From contig NZ_AWFI01000020.1 in NCBI RefSeq assembly GCF_000682775.1, positions 47,652 to 111,651 on the forward strand: DNA of 64,000 nucleotides. The letters are read 5' to 3'. Position 1 is the first letter of the stretch. Each line of letters begins with the position of its first letter. The position numbers and the translations under genes are program-made. Shown piece by piece: positions 56,605 to 63,901 of this stretch. The notes beneath the pieces were generated by a model, which made no database searches, was not told where the DNA came from, and saw only the letters and a program-made list of their open reading frames with translations. The stretch is from Hyphomonas sp. L-53-1-40. Its GTDB lineage: Bacteria; Pseudomonadota; Alphaproteobacteria; Caulobacterales; Hyphomonadaceae.

Positions 56605-57008
56605 TGGCACGCAAATCATCCTCTCCGGGGCTTCCGAGCCAGCGCCAGTTGCGCGCGGGCGAACTTGTGCGTCATGCGATCTCGGACATTCTTGCCCGAG
56701 AAGATTTTCGCGACCCGGACCTTATCGGCGTCATTGTGACAGTCGGCGAAGTGCGCTGTTCCCCCGACCTGCGCCATGCAAACATCTTTGTGTCACCCTT
56801 GGGCAATGACAGCGAAGAGGGGCGTACCAAACTTGCGGAAGCCCTGAACCGCGCGGCGAGTTTCCTGAGAGGAAAACTTGGCCGGGAAATTGAGCTGAAA
56901 TTCACGCCGCAGCTCCATTTCATTGCCGACAAATCCTATGATGAGGCGACCGCGATTGACCGCTTGCTGGCAGATCCTCGCGTGAGACGCGATCTGGACC
57001 AGGAATAG
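56604..57008 (+). CDS. rbfA: 30S ribosome-binding factor RbfA
   Basis: RbfA binds the 30S subunit during late 16S maturation, notably in the cold. The 134-residue KH-like protein has SQRQLRAGELVRHAISDIL, GVIVTVGEVRCSPDLRHANIFVSPLG and LRGKLGREIELKFTPQLHFIAD, all diagnostic. The start MARKSSS is set by the TGATG overlap with the preceding gene; a longer frame upstream is just that overlap. The C-terminus is RLLADPRVRRDLDQE. It is separated from truB by one further gene. Confidence 0.96.
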   Translation: MARKSSSPGLPSQRQLRAGELVRHAISDILAREDFRDPDLIGVIVTVGEVRCSPDLRHANIFVSPLGNDSEEGRTKLAEALNRAASFLRGKLGREIELKFTPQLHFIADKSYDEATAIDRLLADPRVRRDLDQE

Positions 57009-57099
57009 CATCTGGTCAGCTGTCTCTGGACAGGTTGTAAGTTGACTCGCCTGCACCAGATTGCGAGCGTTGATTGATCGCAATCAGGGGCCCGCACGG

Positions 57100-57747
57100 A
57101 TGGATCGCCAGACGCTCGACATGGAAGGGGCTCGCCGGGGAGAGATTTCTGCGGCGTCGCTTCAGATGGGCGAAGACACGATCGCCATCCAATGCATAGC
57201 CACCATGTCTGTGGAGTCCAAGGAGTTTGCGCCTTGGGAGACGCCCGCGAACAAGCGAACCCAGAGCCTTTATGCGTCCTTCTTCGTAATCAATCTGTTC
57301 TTCGGTCTGATGGCGCTCGCCTGGGGCGGCCTGTTTCCGGGGAACGGCTCCAGCATGGTCGCGCTGTTGGTGGGCGGCGTGCTGACGTTGCTGGGGTTTA
57401 TCCTTGGCATTCGCGCGGCGTTGATCGCGCGTCGCATGAAGACGCGCCAGCCTTATTACCGGCTCGTGATCGGCGCATCGGATGGGCGGCAGATCCCGCT
57501 GGTGGATAATAATCGTGACGTGTTGATGCGTATTCGGGACGTTGTCCGTCACAAGATGGATTCCGGTGAGCGTGCCATCCGCGGCGAGTTTGATCTCGAT
57601 CTGGATCTTGTAAACCTCAACTTGCCGACCGAGCCGCAAAAGACGATTGCGTCGCCAAGAGAGCCAGTCGTTCCGGCTGGACCCTCCGAGACCGAAACCG
57701 AGGTCCTGTTCGATCAGGATCCCGAGATCGTCCGCGACGCGTCCTGA
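57100..57747 (+). CDS. Uncharacterised membrane protein between rbfA and truB
   Basis: A 215-residue protein with two membrane helices (LYASFFVINLFFGLMALAWG and ALLVGGVLTLLGFILGIRAAL), a preceding soluble part with ISAASLQMGEDTIAIQCIATMSV, and a C-terminal domain with YRLVIGASDGRQIPLVDNNRDVLMRIRDVVRHKM. The arrangement looks like small DUF6232-type membrane proteins, but I am not certain. The last 35 residues are Pro- and Glu-rich. The start may be this ATG (AGGGG nine bases before), or a TTG 13 codons upstream. It breaks the usual direct rbfA-truB adjacency. Confidence 0.72.
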   Translation: MDRQTLDMEGARRGEISAASLQMGEDTIAIQCIATMSVESKEFAPWETPANKRTQSLYASFFVINLFFGLMALAWGGLFPGNGSSMVALLVGGVLTLLGFILGIRAALIARRMKTRQPYYRLVIGASDGRQIPLVDNNRDVLMRIRDVVRHKMDSGERAIRGEFDLDLDLVNLNLPTEPQKTIASPREPVVPAGPSETETEVLFDQDPEIVRDAS

Positions 57748-57883
57748 CCTCGATTGTCGCAGGGCTGGCCGCACTGGCTTGACGCACATGAGCGGGCTGC
57801 GTATGGCCGCGCCTTAATCCTTTTCCGACACACCGCCGCCCGCGTTCGAACCGCGTGCTGGCGCAACCAGAGAGTTCTGAAAC

Positions 57884-58825
57884 TTGGCCCGTCAAAGAAA
57901 GCGCAAAGGCGACCCGATCAACGGGTGGCTCAACCTGTTCAAACCTGTCGATATCACATCAACCCAGGCCGTCGCGATCCTGAAGCGGAAGTACAATGCT
58001 CAAAAGGTCGGTCATGGCGGAACACTGGACCCGCTGGCCGACGGTATCCTGCCAATTGCTTTCGGCGAGGCGACCAAGACGGTGCAGTGGGCGATGGATG
58101 CCCAGAAGGAATATGTCTTTACCATTCGCTGGGGCATCTCGACGGAAAGTCAGGATGCCGAAGGCGAAGTGACCGCAACCTCCGAAGCGCGGCCAACGCG
58201 TGAGCAAGTTGAAGAGCTTCTGAAAGGCTATCTGGGGACCATTGAGCAGGTGCCGCCGAAATTCTCTGCGATCAAAGTCGATGGCCAGCGCGCTTATGAC
58301 CTCGCACGGGAAGGGGAGGAGTTCGAACTTACCTCGCGCGAAGTCGACGTGTTCACGGCCAGTGTGATTGGTATGCCGGACGCAGACCATACCGTGATCC
58401 ATGTCACGTCGGGCAAGGGATTCTATGTCCGCGCCATGGCACGGGACCTGGCATTTGATCTCGAATGCGAAGGCCATATCAGTCAGTTGCGGCGCACACG
58501 TGTCGGCCAGTTCGGCGCCCCTGCGGCGATCCCGCTGGCAATGATTGAGGAAGCTGAGGATATGGAAACCCTGATGGGGTTTCTTCAGCCGATCCATGCC
58601 ATGCTCGAGAATGTGCCAAGTGTGGACATCACACGCGAGGAAGCAGGAAACATCCGCCACGGACGGACGATTGTTCTACTGCCGCACATAATTGAGCGAT
58701 GGAAGGAAGAAACGTCTGACGATCCAGACGACCGGGCAGCGATCGCCGTTTGCGACGGAAAAGCTGTGGCCTTGGGGGATGTCCGCGCCGGGCGTTTCGA
58801 GCCAAGTCGCGTATTTACGTCATAA
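57884..58825 (+). CDS. truB: tRNA pseudouridine(55) synthase TruB
   Basis: TruB makes pseudouridine 55 in the T-loop of tRNAs. The 313-residue protein has the family opening GWLNLFKPVDITSTQAV, the catalytic GGTLDPLADGILPIAFGEATK with Asp49, the motif PPKFSAIKVDGQRAYDLAREG, and the C-terminal TruB/PUA-like part. The start appears to be a TTG (MARQRKRKGD by convention), without a strong ribosome binding site. In most alphaproteobacteria rpsO follows; here the peptide cassette does. Confidence 0.95.
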   Translation: MARQRKRKGDPINGWLNLFKPVDITSTQAVAILKRKYNAQKVGHGGTLDPLADGILPIAFGEATKTVQWAMDAQKEYVFTIRWGISTESQDAEGEVTATSEARPTREQVEELLKGYLGTIEQVPPKFSAIKVDGQRAYDLAREGEEFELTSREVDVFTASVIGMPDADHTVIHVTSGKGFYVRAMARDLAFDLECEGHISQLRRTRVGQFGAPAAIPLAMIEEAEDMETLMGFLQPIHAMLENVPSVDITREEAGNIRHGRTIVLLPHIIERWKEETSDDPDDRAAIAVCDGKAVALGDVRAGRFEPSRVFTS

Positions 58826-58935
58826 TTTCAGGCGTTTTACGAGTTTTCCAAGAACTGTGTCAGGTCTCTCTCAGCGCGGAGACGGGGCCCATTCCTGCGG
58901 GAATTCGTGAGATTCGTCCCATGCAGATGTACATC

Positions 58936-59036
58936 CATTAATGTGGCTATTTGATTCATTAATTTTTTCGCGCCTAGCGAGATTCTGCTGGAAAGTTGCA
59001 CGGAATCTGCAAGATGCGTAGTCCCGTCAATGACGG
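58936..59036 (+). promoter_or_regulatory. Possible control region of the peptide cassette
   Basis: The 233-base gap after truB is locally AT-rich and carries two copies of CATTAAT (58936 and 58957) exactly 21 bases apart, which would put them on the same face of the helix. A 13-base palindrome CCGTCAATGACGG (59024-59036) lies 22 bases before the peptide ATG. A weak promoter-like pair TTGCAC / TAGTCC is at about 58996-59024. None is proven; they are the only features I see in this stretch. No T-run terminator of truB is evident. Confidence 0.35.
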
Positions 59037-59058
59037 CGGGAAACAAGGGAGTACTCTT

Positions 59059-59190
59059 ATGAATCTCAAGAAAGATATGCTCCTCGGCTTCAGCAACCTT
59101 CGTGACGCGAAAAACGACACGATGGTCGGCTGCAAGGGAGGTCGCAACAAACGCCGGCGCGGCGGAAGAAAATTCTTCAAGTTTTGGTAG
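59059..59190 (+). CDS. Candidate RiPP precursor peptide, 43 residues, strongly basic
   Basis: A 43-residue peptide preceded by AAGGGAG at eight bases, a near-ideal ribosome binding site. The first 24 residues (MNLKKDMLLGFSNLRDAKND, then TMVG) read like a leader; then come Cys25-Lys-Gly-Gly at 25-28, the run RNKRRR at 29-34, Gly-Gly at 35-36 and the end RKFFKFW. It has 13 Lys/Arg and only three Asp, net charge about +10. The Gly-Gly at 27-28 could be a cleavage site, leaving a 15-residue cationic, aromatic core. It lies 36 bases before a gene for an HExxH-type peptide hydroxylase-like enzyme. I infer a modified peptide; an unmodified basic peptide cannot be excluded. Confidence 0.7.
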   Translation: MNLKKDMLLGFSNLRDAKNDTMVGCKGGRNKRRRGGRKFFKFW

Positions 59191-59226
59191 TATACCAGCG
59201 CTAGCGAACGTGCACCCAAACAGCGT

Positions 59227-60243
59227 ATGCCGGGAGATTCGTTGAAAATGCCGTTCCGCTTCATTCCGAACTCCAGCGACGCCATCACGACCAATCAGGC
59301 CATGCATGATGGCCTGTATGACAGCCTTCGATATCTGGCAGGCGAACTGAGCGACAAAGCGCCGACACTGCCCGCTGCATTTGAAGCCTGGCGCGAGAAA
59401 ATCGGACCAGCTCAGCGCGTATCATCAGCGGTATTCGGAACCTACTACGACGCTGTGGAAGCTCTCCAAGCCGGTGACACCGACACAGGTGTGGCGCTTA
59501 TTCAGCGCATTCTAACGGAACATCCCGTGGCGCGGAGCACGAAGATCACTGTTTTGGGACGTGACTATACAGACGCTGACAGTCGCCGAATTCAAACTTT
59601 CATGGGTGCTCCCGAAACGGGCGCTGCAGGCGTAACTCAGCCAGACCCGTCGCAAGCCGACCGCTTCTCCGCGAAGCTGGAAGAGGCAATTGGCTGGATA
59701 GAGCACAACCTGCCCGAGTTGCACGATGAGATGAATGCACTGCTGGGGGAGTTGATCCTGGTGGGGCCGGCGGAAGGCTCGCTCGAGTTTGAAGGCGGCA
59801 CCTGTTTCCGCCTCTGGGGTGCCATTGCCCTGAATGCAGAGCGTAAGGCGTCTGTGGCCGATCTGATTGTCACACTGGCACACGAGGAAGGCCATGCGGC
59901 CCTGTTCGGTGCCTGCAAGAATGAAATGCTTGTGGAAAATCCGGATTCAGAATTGTTCTGGTCGCCCATCCGCCGAACCGAACGCCCGCTGGAAGGTATT
60001 TTTCACGCATCGTTTGTATCTGCAAGGATGATTTGGGTGTTGAAGCACATGCTGGCTGGCGATGAATTCGGTTGGTTCGAGCGCCGCCGACTCAGGAAAA
60101 TCCTGAAGGAAGCCGAAGCCATCCAGCGGGACTCTGCAGACATTGTCCGGCGCGAGGGACGTTTGACCGAGACGGGCAAGAGCGTGCTGCAGGCGATGAC
60201 TGATTTCATGGATGGGTCAGGCAAGTTGCCGATTTCCGTCTGA
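59227..60243 (+). CDS. HExxH-type peptide beta-hydroxylase-like protein
   Basis: A 338-residue cytoplasmic protein with one striking motif, TLAHEEGHAALFG (HEEGH at 219-223), followed by PIRRTERPLEGIFHASFVSARM with a further His260. This spacing, and the RPLEG-FHA-F segment in particular, fits the family I recall as HEXXH motif domain (TIGR04267), since renamed aKG-HExxH-type peptide beta-hydroxylase, iron/2-oxoglutarate enzymes of RiPP pathways. The N-terminal half is helical (about 25-165) and may bind a leader. The start could be this ATG, a TTG at codon 6 (GGGAG five bases before) or the ATG at codon 8. Function is assigned from motifs only; a metallopeptidase is the main alternative. Confidence 0.75.
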   Translation: MPGDSLKMPFRFIPNSSDAITTNQAMHDGLYDSLRYLAGELSDKAPTLPAAFEAWREKIGPAQRVSSAVFGTYYDAVEALQAGDTDTGVALIQRILTEHPVARSTKITVLGRDYTDADSRRIQTFMGAPETGAAGVTQPDPSQADRFSAKLEEAIGWIEHNLPELHDEMNALLGELILVGPAEGSLEFEGGTCFRLWGAIALNAERKASVADLIVTLAHEEGHAALFGACKNEMLVENPDSELFWSPIRRTERPLEGIFHASFVSARMIWVLKHMLAGDEFGWFERRRLRKILKEAEAIQRDSADIVRREGRLTETGKSVLQAMTDFMDGSGKLPISV

Positions 60244-60244
60244 C

Positions 60245-61723
60245 ATGACGGCCTCCTTCATCATACGCCGGGCCATGCGCAACCTTGTATGGATGTTCGC
60301 GCATTCCTGGGGCTCGGCGATCTTCGGCCTTGTCAGCTTCGCGATCATGGCGCGCATTCTGGGACCGGAGCCGTATGGCATCATGGCGCTCGCCAGTCTG
60401 ATATTTGGCCTGGTGGGCATCTTTGTCGGCCCGCCTTTGACCGAAAGCCTGCAGCAACGAGAAGACCTCAGTGATGCACACCTGGATACGACCTTCTGGT
60501 TGAATTCAGGTCTGACGGTTCTGTTTTCCCTCATCATCGCCTTGCTGGCAAAACCTCTCGCCAACCTGATCGGCGCTCCCGCCGTAGCGGATGTCCTGCC
60601 TGCGCTCAGCCTGCTCATGGTATTGGGTAGCGTTGAGGGGGTGCCGGGAGCACTGCTCCAGCGGCGTCTGGAAAATGATAAAGTGGTTCTGATCGAGACG
60701 GTTTCGGAAGTGGTCTCAACCGGCGCGGCACTTGTGTTGGCAATTCTCGGCTTCGGCGTTTGGGCGCTTGTCCTCAGCATGGCGGTTGGCACGGTGATCT
60801 CGGCAGCGGGCATCATCTATGCCGCGAAGTGGCGACCCGGATTTGCCGTGAGCCGGAACGCTTTTCGCGAACTGTTTGCGTTCAATCGCGATACCGTACT
60901 GACCTATCTGCTCGGCTATGTTGATGATGCCATTCCGCGCTTCCTGCTCAGCATGATCGGCGGCGAACGCGCGGTCGGCCTGTTGGCGATGGCAGGCAAT
61001 GTATCCGGCATGCTGACGGAATTGTTGATGGGACCATTCAATGAGATCGCGATGAACGTCGTTGCGCGTCTGCAGTCCAGTCGCAAGACGGTGCATGATC
61101 TGCTGGACCGTGTATTCGCCATGACGACAGCAGCCATCTATCCGGCGACCCTGGGCCTTGCAATGGTGGCACCTTTGCTTGTGCCGCTTGTCGTGGGGGA
61201 TGAATGGGTGGCGGCGGTGTTGCCGATACAGATTTTTCTTGTTCTGGGGATCCGGGACGCCACAGGCAATTTCAATATTGCGATCCTGAGGGGTGTAGGC
61301 GACAGCAAGTCTCCTCTGTTGATCCTTTCGATCGGTATCGTCCTTCTGGGCGCGATGGCACCTTTCCTGATGCCATATGGTGTTGTCGGTATTGCGGCGC
61401 TGATCGCCCTGCGGACTTTTCTCACATGGCCGCTCTCGGCCTTGCTGGTACAGCGAGCCGCAGGCTACTCGGCGCTGCACCAGCTGATCGTTGGCTGGCA
61501 GGCACTGCTCAGCGCGCTCGGCATGGCCGGTGCAGTATGGATGGTTCAGAAATTCCTGCTGGCCGGATGGCCCGATGCCGTTGTCATTGCCGTGATGGTT
61601 GTGACCGGTATTGTGGCCTATGGTGCGCTCATGTTTTTGATTGGAGCGCGGCAAGTCAGGGAAATCCGGGAGGGGATGACCTGGTTCCGAAACCATCATG
61701 ACAGCGTTGAAGACGCGATCTGA
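60245..61723 (+). CDS. Flippase-type polytopic membrane transporter (PST/MOP superfamily)
   Basis: A 492-residue membrane protein with about 12-14 hydrophobic helices. The N-terminal GSAIFGLVSFAIMARILGPEPYGIMALA is the classical signature of Wzx-like lipopolysaccharide or polysaccharide flippases of the MOP superfamily, and IGAPAVADVLPALSLLMVLGSVEGVPGALLQRRL fits the same group. It starts one base after the stop of the hydroxylase-like gene, so it is co-translated. No glycosyltransferase is near, so it may move something other than a glycan lipid; export of the peptide product is an inference. The start is the ATG of MTASFIIR. Confidence 0.85.
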   Translation: MTASFIIRRAMRNLVWMFAHSWGSAIFGLVSFAIMARILGPEPYGIMALASLIFGLVGIFVGPPLTESLQQREDLSDAHLDTTFWLNSGLTVLFSLIIALLAKPLANLIGAPAVADVLPALSLLMVLGSVEGVPGALLQRRLENDKVVLIETVSEVVSTGAALVLAILGFGVWALVLSMAVGTVISAAGIIYAAKWRPGFAVSRNAFRELFAFNRDTVLTYLLGYVDDAIPRFLLSMIGGERAVGLLAMAGNVSGMLTELLMGPFNEIAMNVVARLQSSRKTVHDLLDRVFAMTTAAIYPATLGLAMVAPLLVPLVVGDEWVAAVLPIQIFLVLGIRDATGNFNIAILRGVGDSKSPLLILSIGIVLLGAMAPFLMPYGVVGIAALIALRTFLTWPLSALLVQRAAGYSALHQLIVGWQALLSALGMAGAVWMVQKFLLAGWPDAVVIAVMVVTGIVAYGALMFLIGARQVREIREGMTWFRNHHDSVEDAI

Positions 61724-61747
61724 AATCTGACAGACGGGGACGAATAA

Positions 61748-62710
61748 TTGATCTGCTTTATCACATCCGGATCGCACAAATACGCTGTGCGCGAGCTGCG
61801 CGACGTTCCCGGCATGCCGAAGATCGATCTGATGTCGTACAACCAATTGCTTCGCAAGAAGTCCTTGCCTCGCGCCACCTACGTCTTCACCGATTTTGAC
61901 CGCATTGATTTCTGGACGCGCGAACTGGCCGCCAAAGCCTATCGCTGCCTCACGGCCAACAATGCAAGGGCGCTGAATGATCCGGCCAGCGCGCGCAACC
62001 GGTTGCCAATGCTCAAGAAACTCCAAGGCGAAGGCCTGAACAGCTTTTCGGTATGGGACGCGGAGGTGGATGGCTTGCCGGATCGGTATCCGGTATTCCT
62101 GCGCACACGCGCGGCCCATCGCGGTACGCAGACCGAATTGCTGACGACACCGGAAGAGGCTAGGTCTGCGCTCGACGAACTCGTCAGATCGGGGCTTTGC
62201 CTGTCAGATCTGATGTTTGTGGAATATTGCGCCGAGCCTATTGAGGATGGCTTGTTCCGCAAGCTTGCCGCGTATTGCGTGGGCGATGAAGTCATAACCG
62301 GAATGTCCGTCCACGATGAAAACTGGCACGCCAAGTATGGCAAGGAAGGTGTGGCGAGTGAGGCGCACTATCTCGACGAGATGCAGGCGGTGAAGGAAAA
62401 CCGCCATGCTGCGGGGATTGCCGGGCATTTCAAGGCAGCAGGAATTTCCTTCGGACGGGCGGATTTCACACTGGTGAAAGGAAAGGTCGAGGTCTACGAA
62501 ATCAATACGAACCCGAACAATTCCCTGATCCTGGACCACCCATTCCCCTTGCGGGTTGAGACAGACGCCTTGTTCCATCAGCGTCTGGCCGAGGCGATGC
62601 GAGCCATTGATACGGAAACAGGTGGTGATCCCATCTTGATGGACCATCCAGACCTGGTCTCCCAGCGCAAGCGCGATGGCTATTTGACAAGGCCGCGCTG
62701 GACTCCTTGA
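61748..62710 (+). CDS. ATP-grasp family ligase
   Basis: A 320-residue protein with an ATP-grasp fold. The visible motifs are PVFLRTRAAHRGTQTELL (the ATP-binding lysine/arginine loop), LMFVEYCAEPIEDGLFRKLAAYCVGDEV, FGRADFTLVKGKVEVYEINTNP with metal-binding Asp239, Glu251 and Asn253, near the C-terminus. ATP-grasp enzymes join a carboxylate to an amine or thiol by an acyl phosphate; several RiPP pathways use them. No substrate can be named. The start is a TTG (read MICFITSGSHK) with GGGGACG upstream. It lies 24 bases after the flippase gene and ends next to the convergent flavoprotein gene. Confidence 0.8.
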   Translation: MICFITSGSHKYAVRELRDVPGMPKIDLMSYNQLLRKKSLPRATYVFTDFDRIDFWTRELAAKAYRCLTANNARALNDPASARNRLPMLKKLQGEGLNSFSVWDAEVDGLPDRYPVFLRTRAAHRGTQTELLTTPEEARSALDELVRSGLCLSDLMFVEYCAEPIEDGLFRKLAAYCVGDEVITGMSVHDENWHAKYGKEGVASEAHYLDEMQAVKENRHAAGIAGHFKAAGISFGRADFTLVKGKVEVYEINTNPNNSLILDHPFPLRVETDALFHQRLAEAMRAIDTETGGDPILMDHPDLVSQRKRDGYLTRPRWTP

Positions 62711-63901
62711 TCACAGTATTGCGGCGGCGTGTGCACTGGCCCAGGCCCATTGGAAATTGTACCCGCCGAGCCAGCCGGTAACGTCCACGCATTCGCCAAT
62801 GAAATGCAGGCCCGGAACATGGCGGCTTTCCATCGTCTTCTGGTCCAGGCCGTCAGTGGCGATGCCGCCCACGGTGACTTCGGCGGTGCGATAGCCTTCC
62901 GTGCCCATTGGGGTCACGCGCCAATCCTTGAGGAAGGCTGCGAATTCGTCGATGGCGACGTGGGAGAGGTCGGCCAGCCGGGCATCTTGTGCGATCGGGC
63001 CGAGATCTGCGATCAGGCCGGCGAGGCGGGCAGGGAAGTGGGCTTCCAATGCCTTGGCGAGCGTCTGTTTCGGCGCAGCCTGCTTGGCGGCGCGCAGGGC
63101 ATCGCCCAGATCTGCCTTCGTCAGAAGGCTGAGCGACAGGGGGTCGCCCTGATGCCAGTAGGAGGAGGTCTGCAGAGCCGCCGGGCCGGAGAGGCCGCGA
63201 TGGGTGAAGAGCAGGTCTTCATCAAAGCGCGCGCCGGGCACGCTGGCGATGACAGGTGTGGCCACCCCGGAGATCGAGGCGAATTTTTCGCCCAGCTCAC
63301 CCGAGAAGGTGAAGGGGACAAGGCCGGGCCGCGTTTCCACGATGTCATGCCCGAACTGACGGGCGATGTCATAGGCCAGGCCGGTCGCGCCCATTTTGGG
63401 AATGGAAAGCCCGCCTGTGGCCACGATGAGCCGCTCTGCGCTGGCTGCGCCGCTGCTGGTCTCGACCGTGAACCGTCCATCCGAATGGGTCACGCCGGAA
63501 ACTTCTGTGGAGAGGCGGATCTCCGCGTCGCCCTTGTCGCATTCGTCGAGCAGCATCTGGATGATGGCGCCGGATTTCTGGTCACAGAACAGCTGGCCCT
63601 TGTGCTTTTCGGTATAGGTCAGGCCGTGGGCGGCCATGAGGGAAATGAAATCCCAGGCCATGTAGCGGGCCAGCGCCGATTTCGCGAAATGCGGGTTCTG
63701 GCTGAGAAAGCGGTCGGCGCGCGTTTCGAGATTGGTGAAATTGCAGCGTCCGCCGCCGGAGATGCGTACCTTGTCGGCGGGGCGTTTTGCATGGTCGATC
63801 ACCAATACGCGCCGTCCGCGTTGACCGGCAAGGCCCGCATGGAACAGGCCTGCCGCGCCCGCGCCCAGGACAATCGTGTCGAAAGGGGTCGTCTCGCTCA
63901 T
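62711..63901 (-). CDS. HI0933-family flavoprotein oxidoreductase
   Basis: A 396-residue NAD(P)/FAD-dependent oxidoreductase of the HI0933/BaiN type. The N-terminal dinucleotide loop VLGAGAAGLFHAGLAG and the family signature RISGGGRCNFTN are clear, as are LIVATGGLSIPKMGATG and the C-terminal GWLGGYNFQWAWASAHAAA. Family members have varied or unknown roles. It is convergent with the ATP-grasp gene; their stops abut, and no hairpin is seen between them. It is not obviously part of the peptide cassette. Confidence 0.92.
   Translation of the reverse strand: MSETTPFDTIVLGAGAAGLFHAGLAGQRGRRVLVIDHAKRPADKVRISGGGRCNFTNLETRADRFLSQNPHFAKSALARYMAWDFISLMAAHGLTYTEKHKGQLFCDQKSGAIIQMLLDECDKGDAEIRLSTEVSGVTHSDGRFTVETSSGAASAERLIVATGGLSIPKMGATGLAYDIARQFGHDIVETRPGLVPFTFSGELGEKFASISGVATPVIASVPGARFDEDLLFTHRGLSGPAALQTSSYWHQGDPLSLSLLTKADLGDALRAAKQAAPKQTLAKALEAHFPARLAGLIADLGPIAQDARLADLSHVAIDEFAAFLKDWRVTPMGTEGYRTAEVTVGGIATDGLDQKTMESRHVPGLHFIGECVDVTGWLGGYNFQWAWASAHAAAIL

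Noticed and set aside
58826..59058. Border of a mobile element upstream of the peptide gene
   Set aside because: No transposase, terminal inverted repeats, target-site duplication or tRNA end was found there or after the ATP-grasp gene.
60716..62119. A 467-residue minus-strand frame opposite the flippase and ATP-grasp genes
   Set aside because: The plus-strand proteins show strong family motifs and helix patterns; the antisense protein is rich in His, Arg and Gln without any motif.
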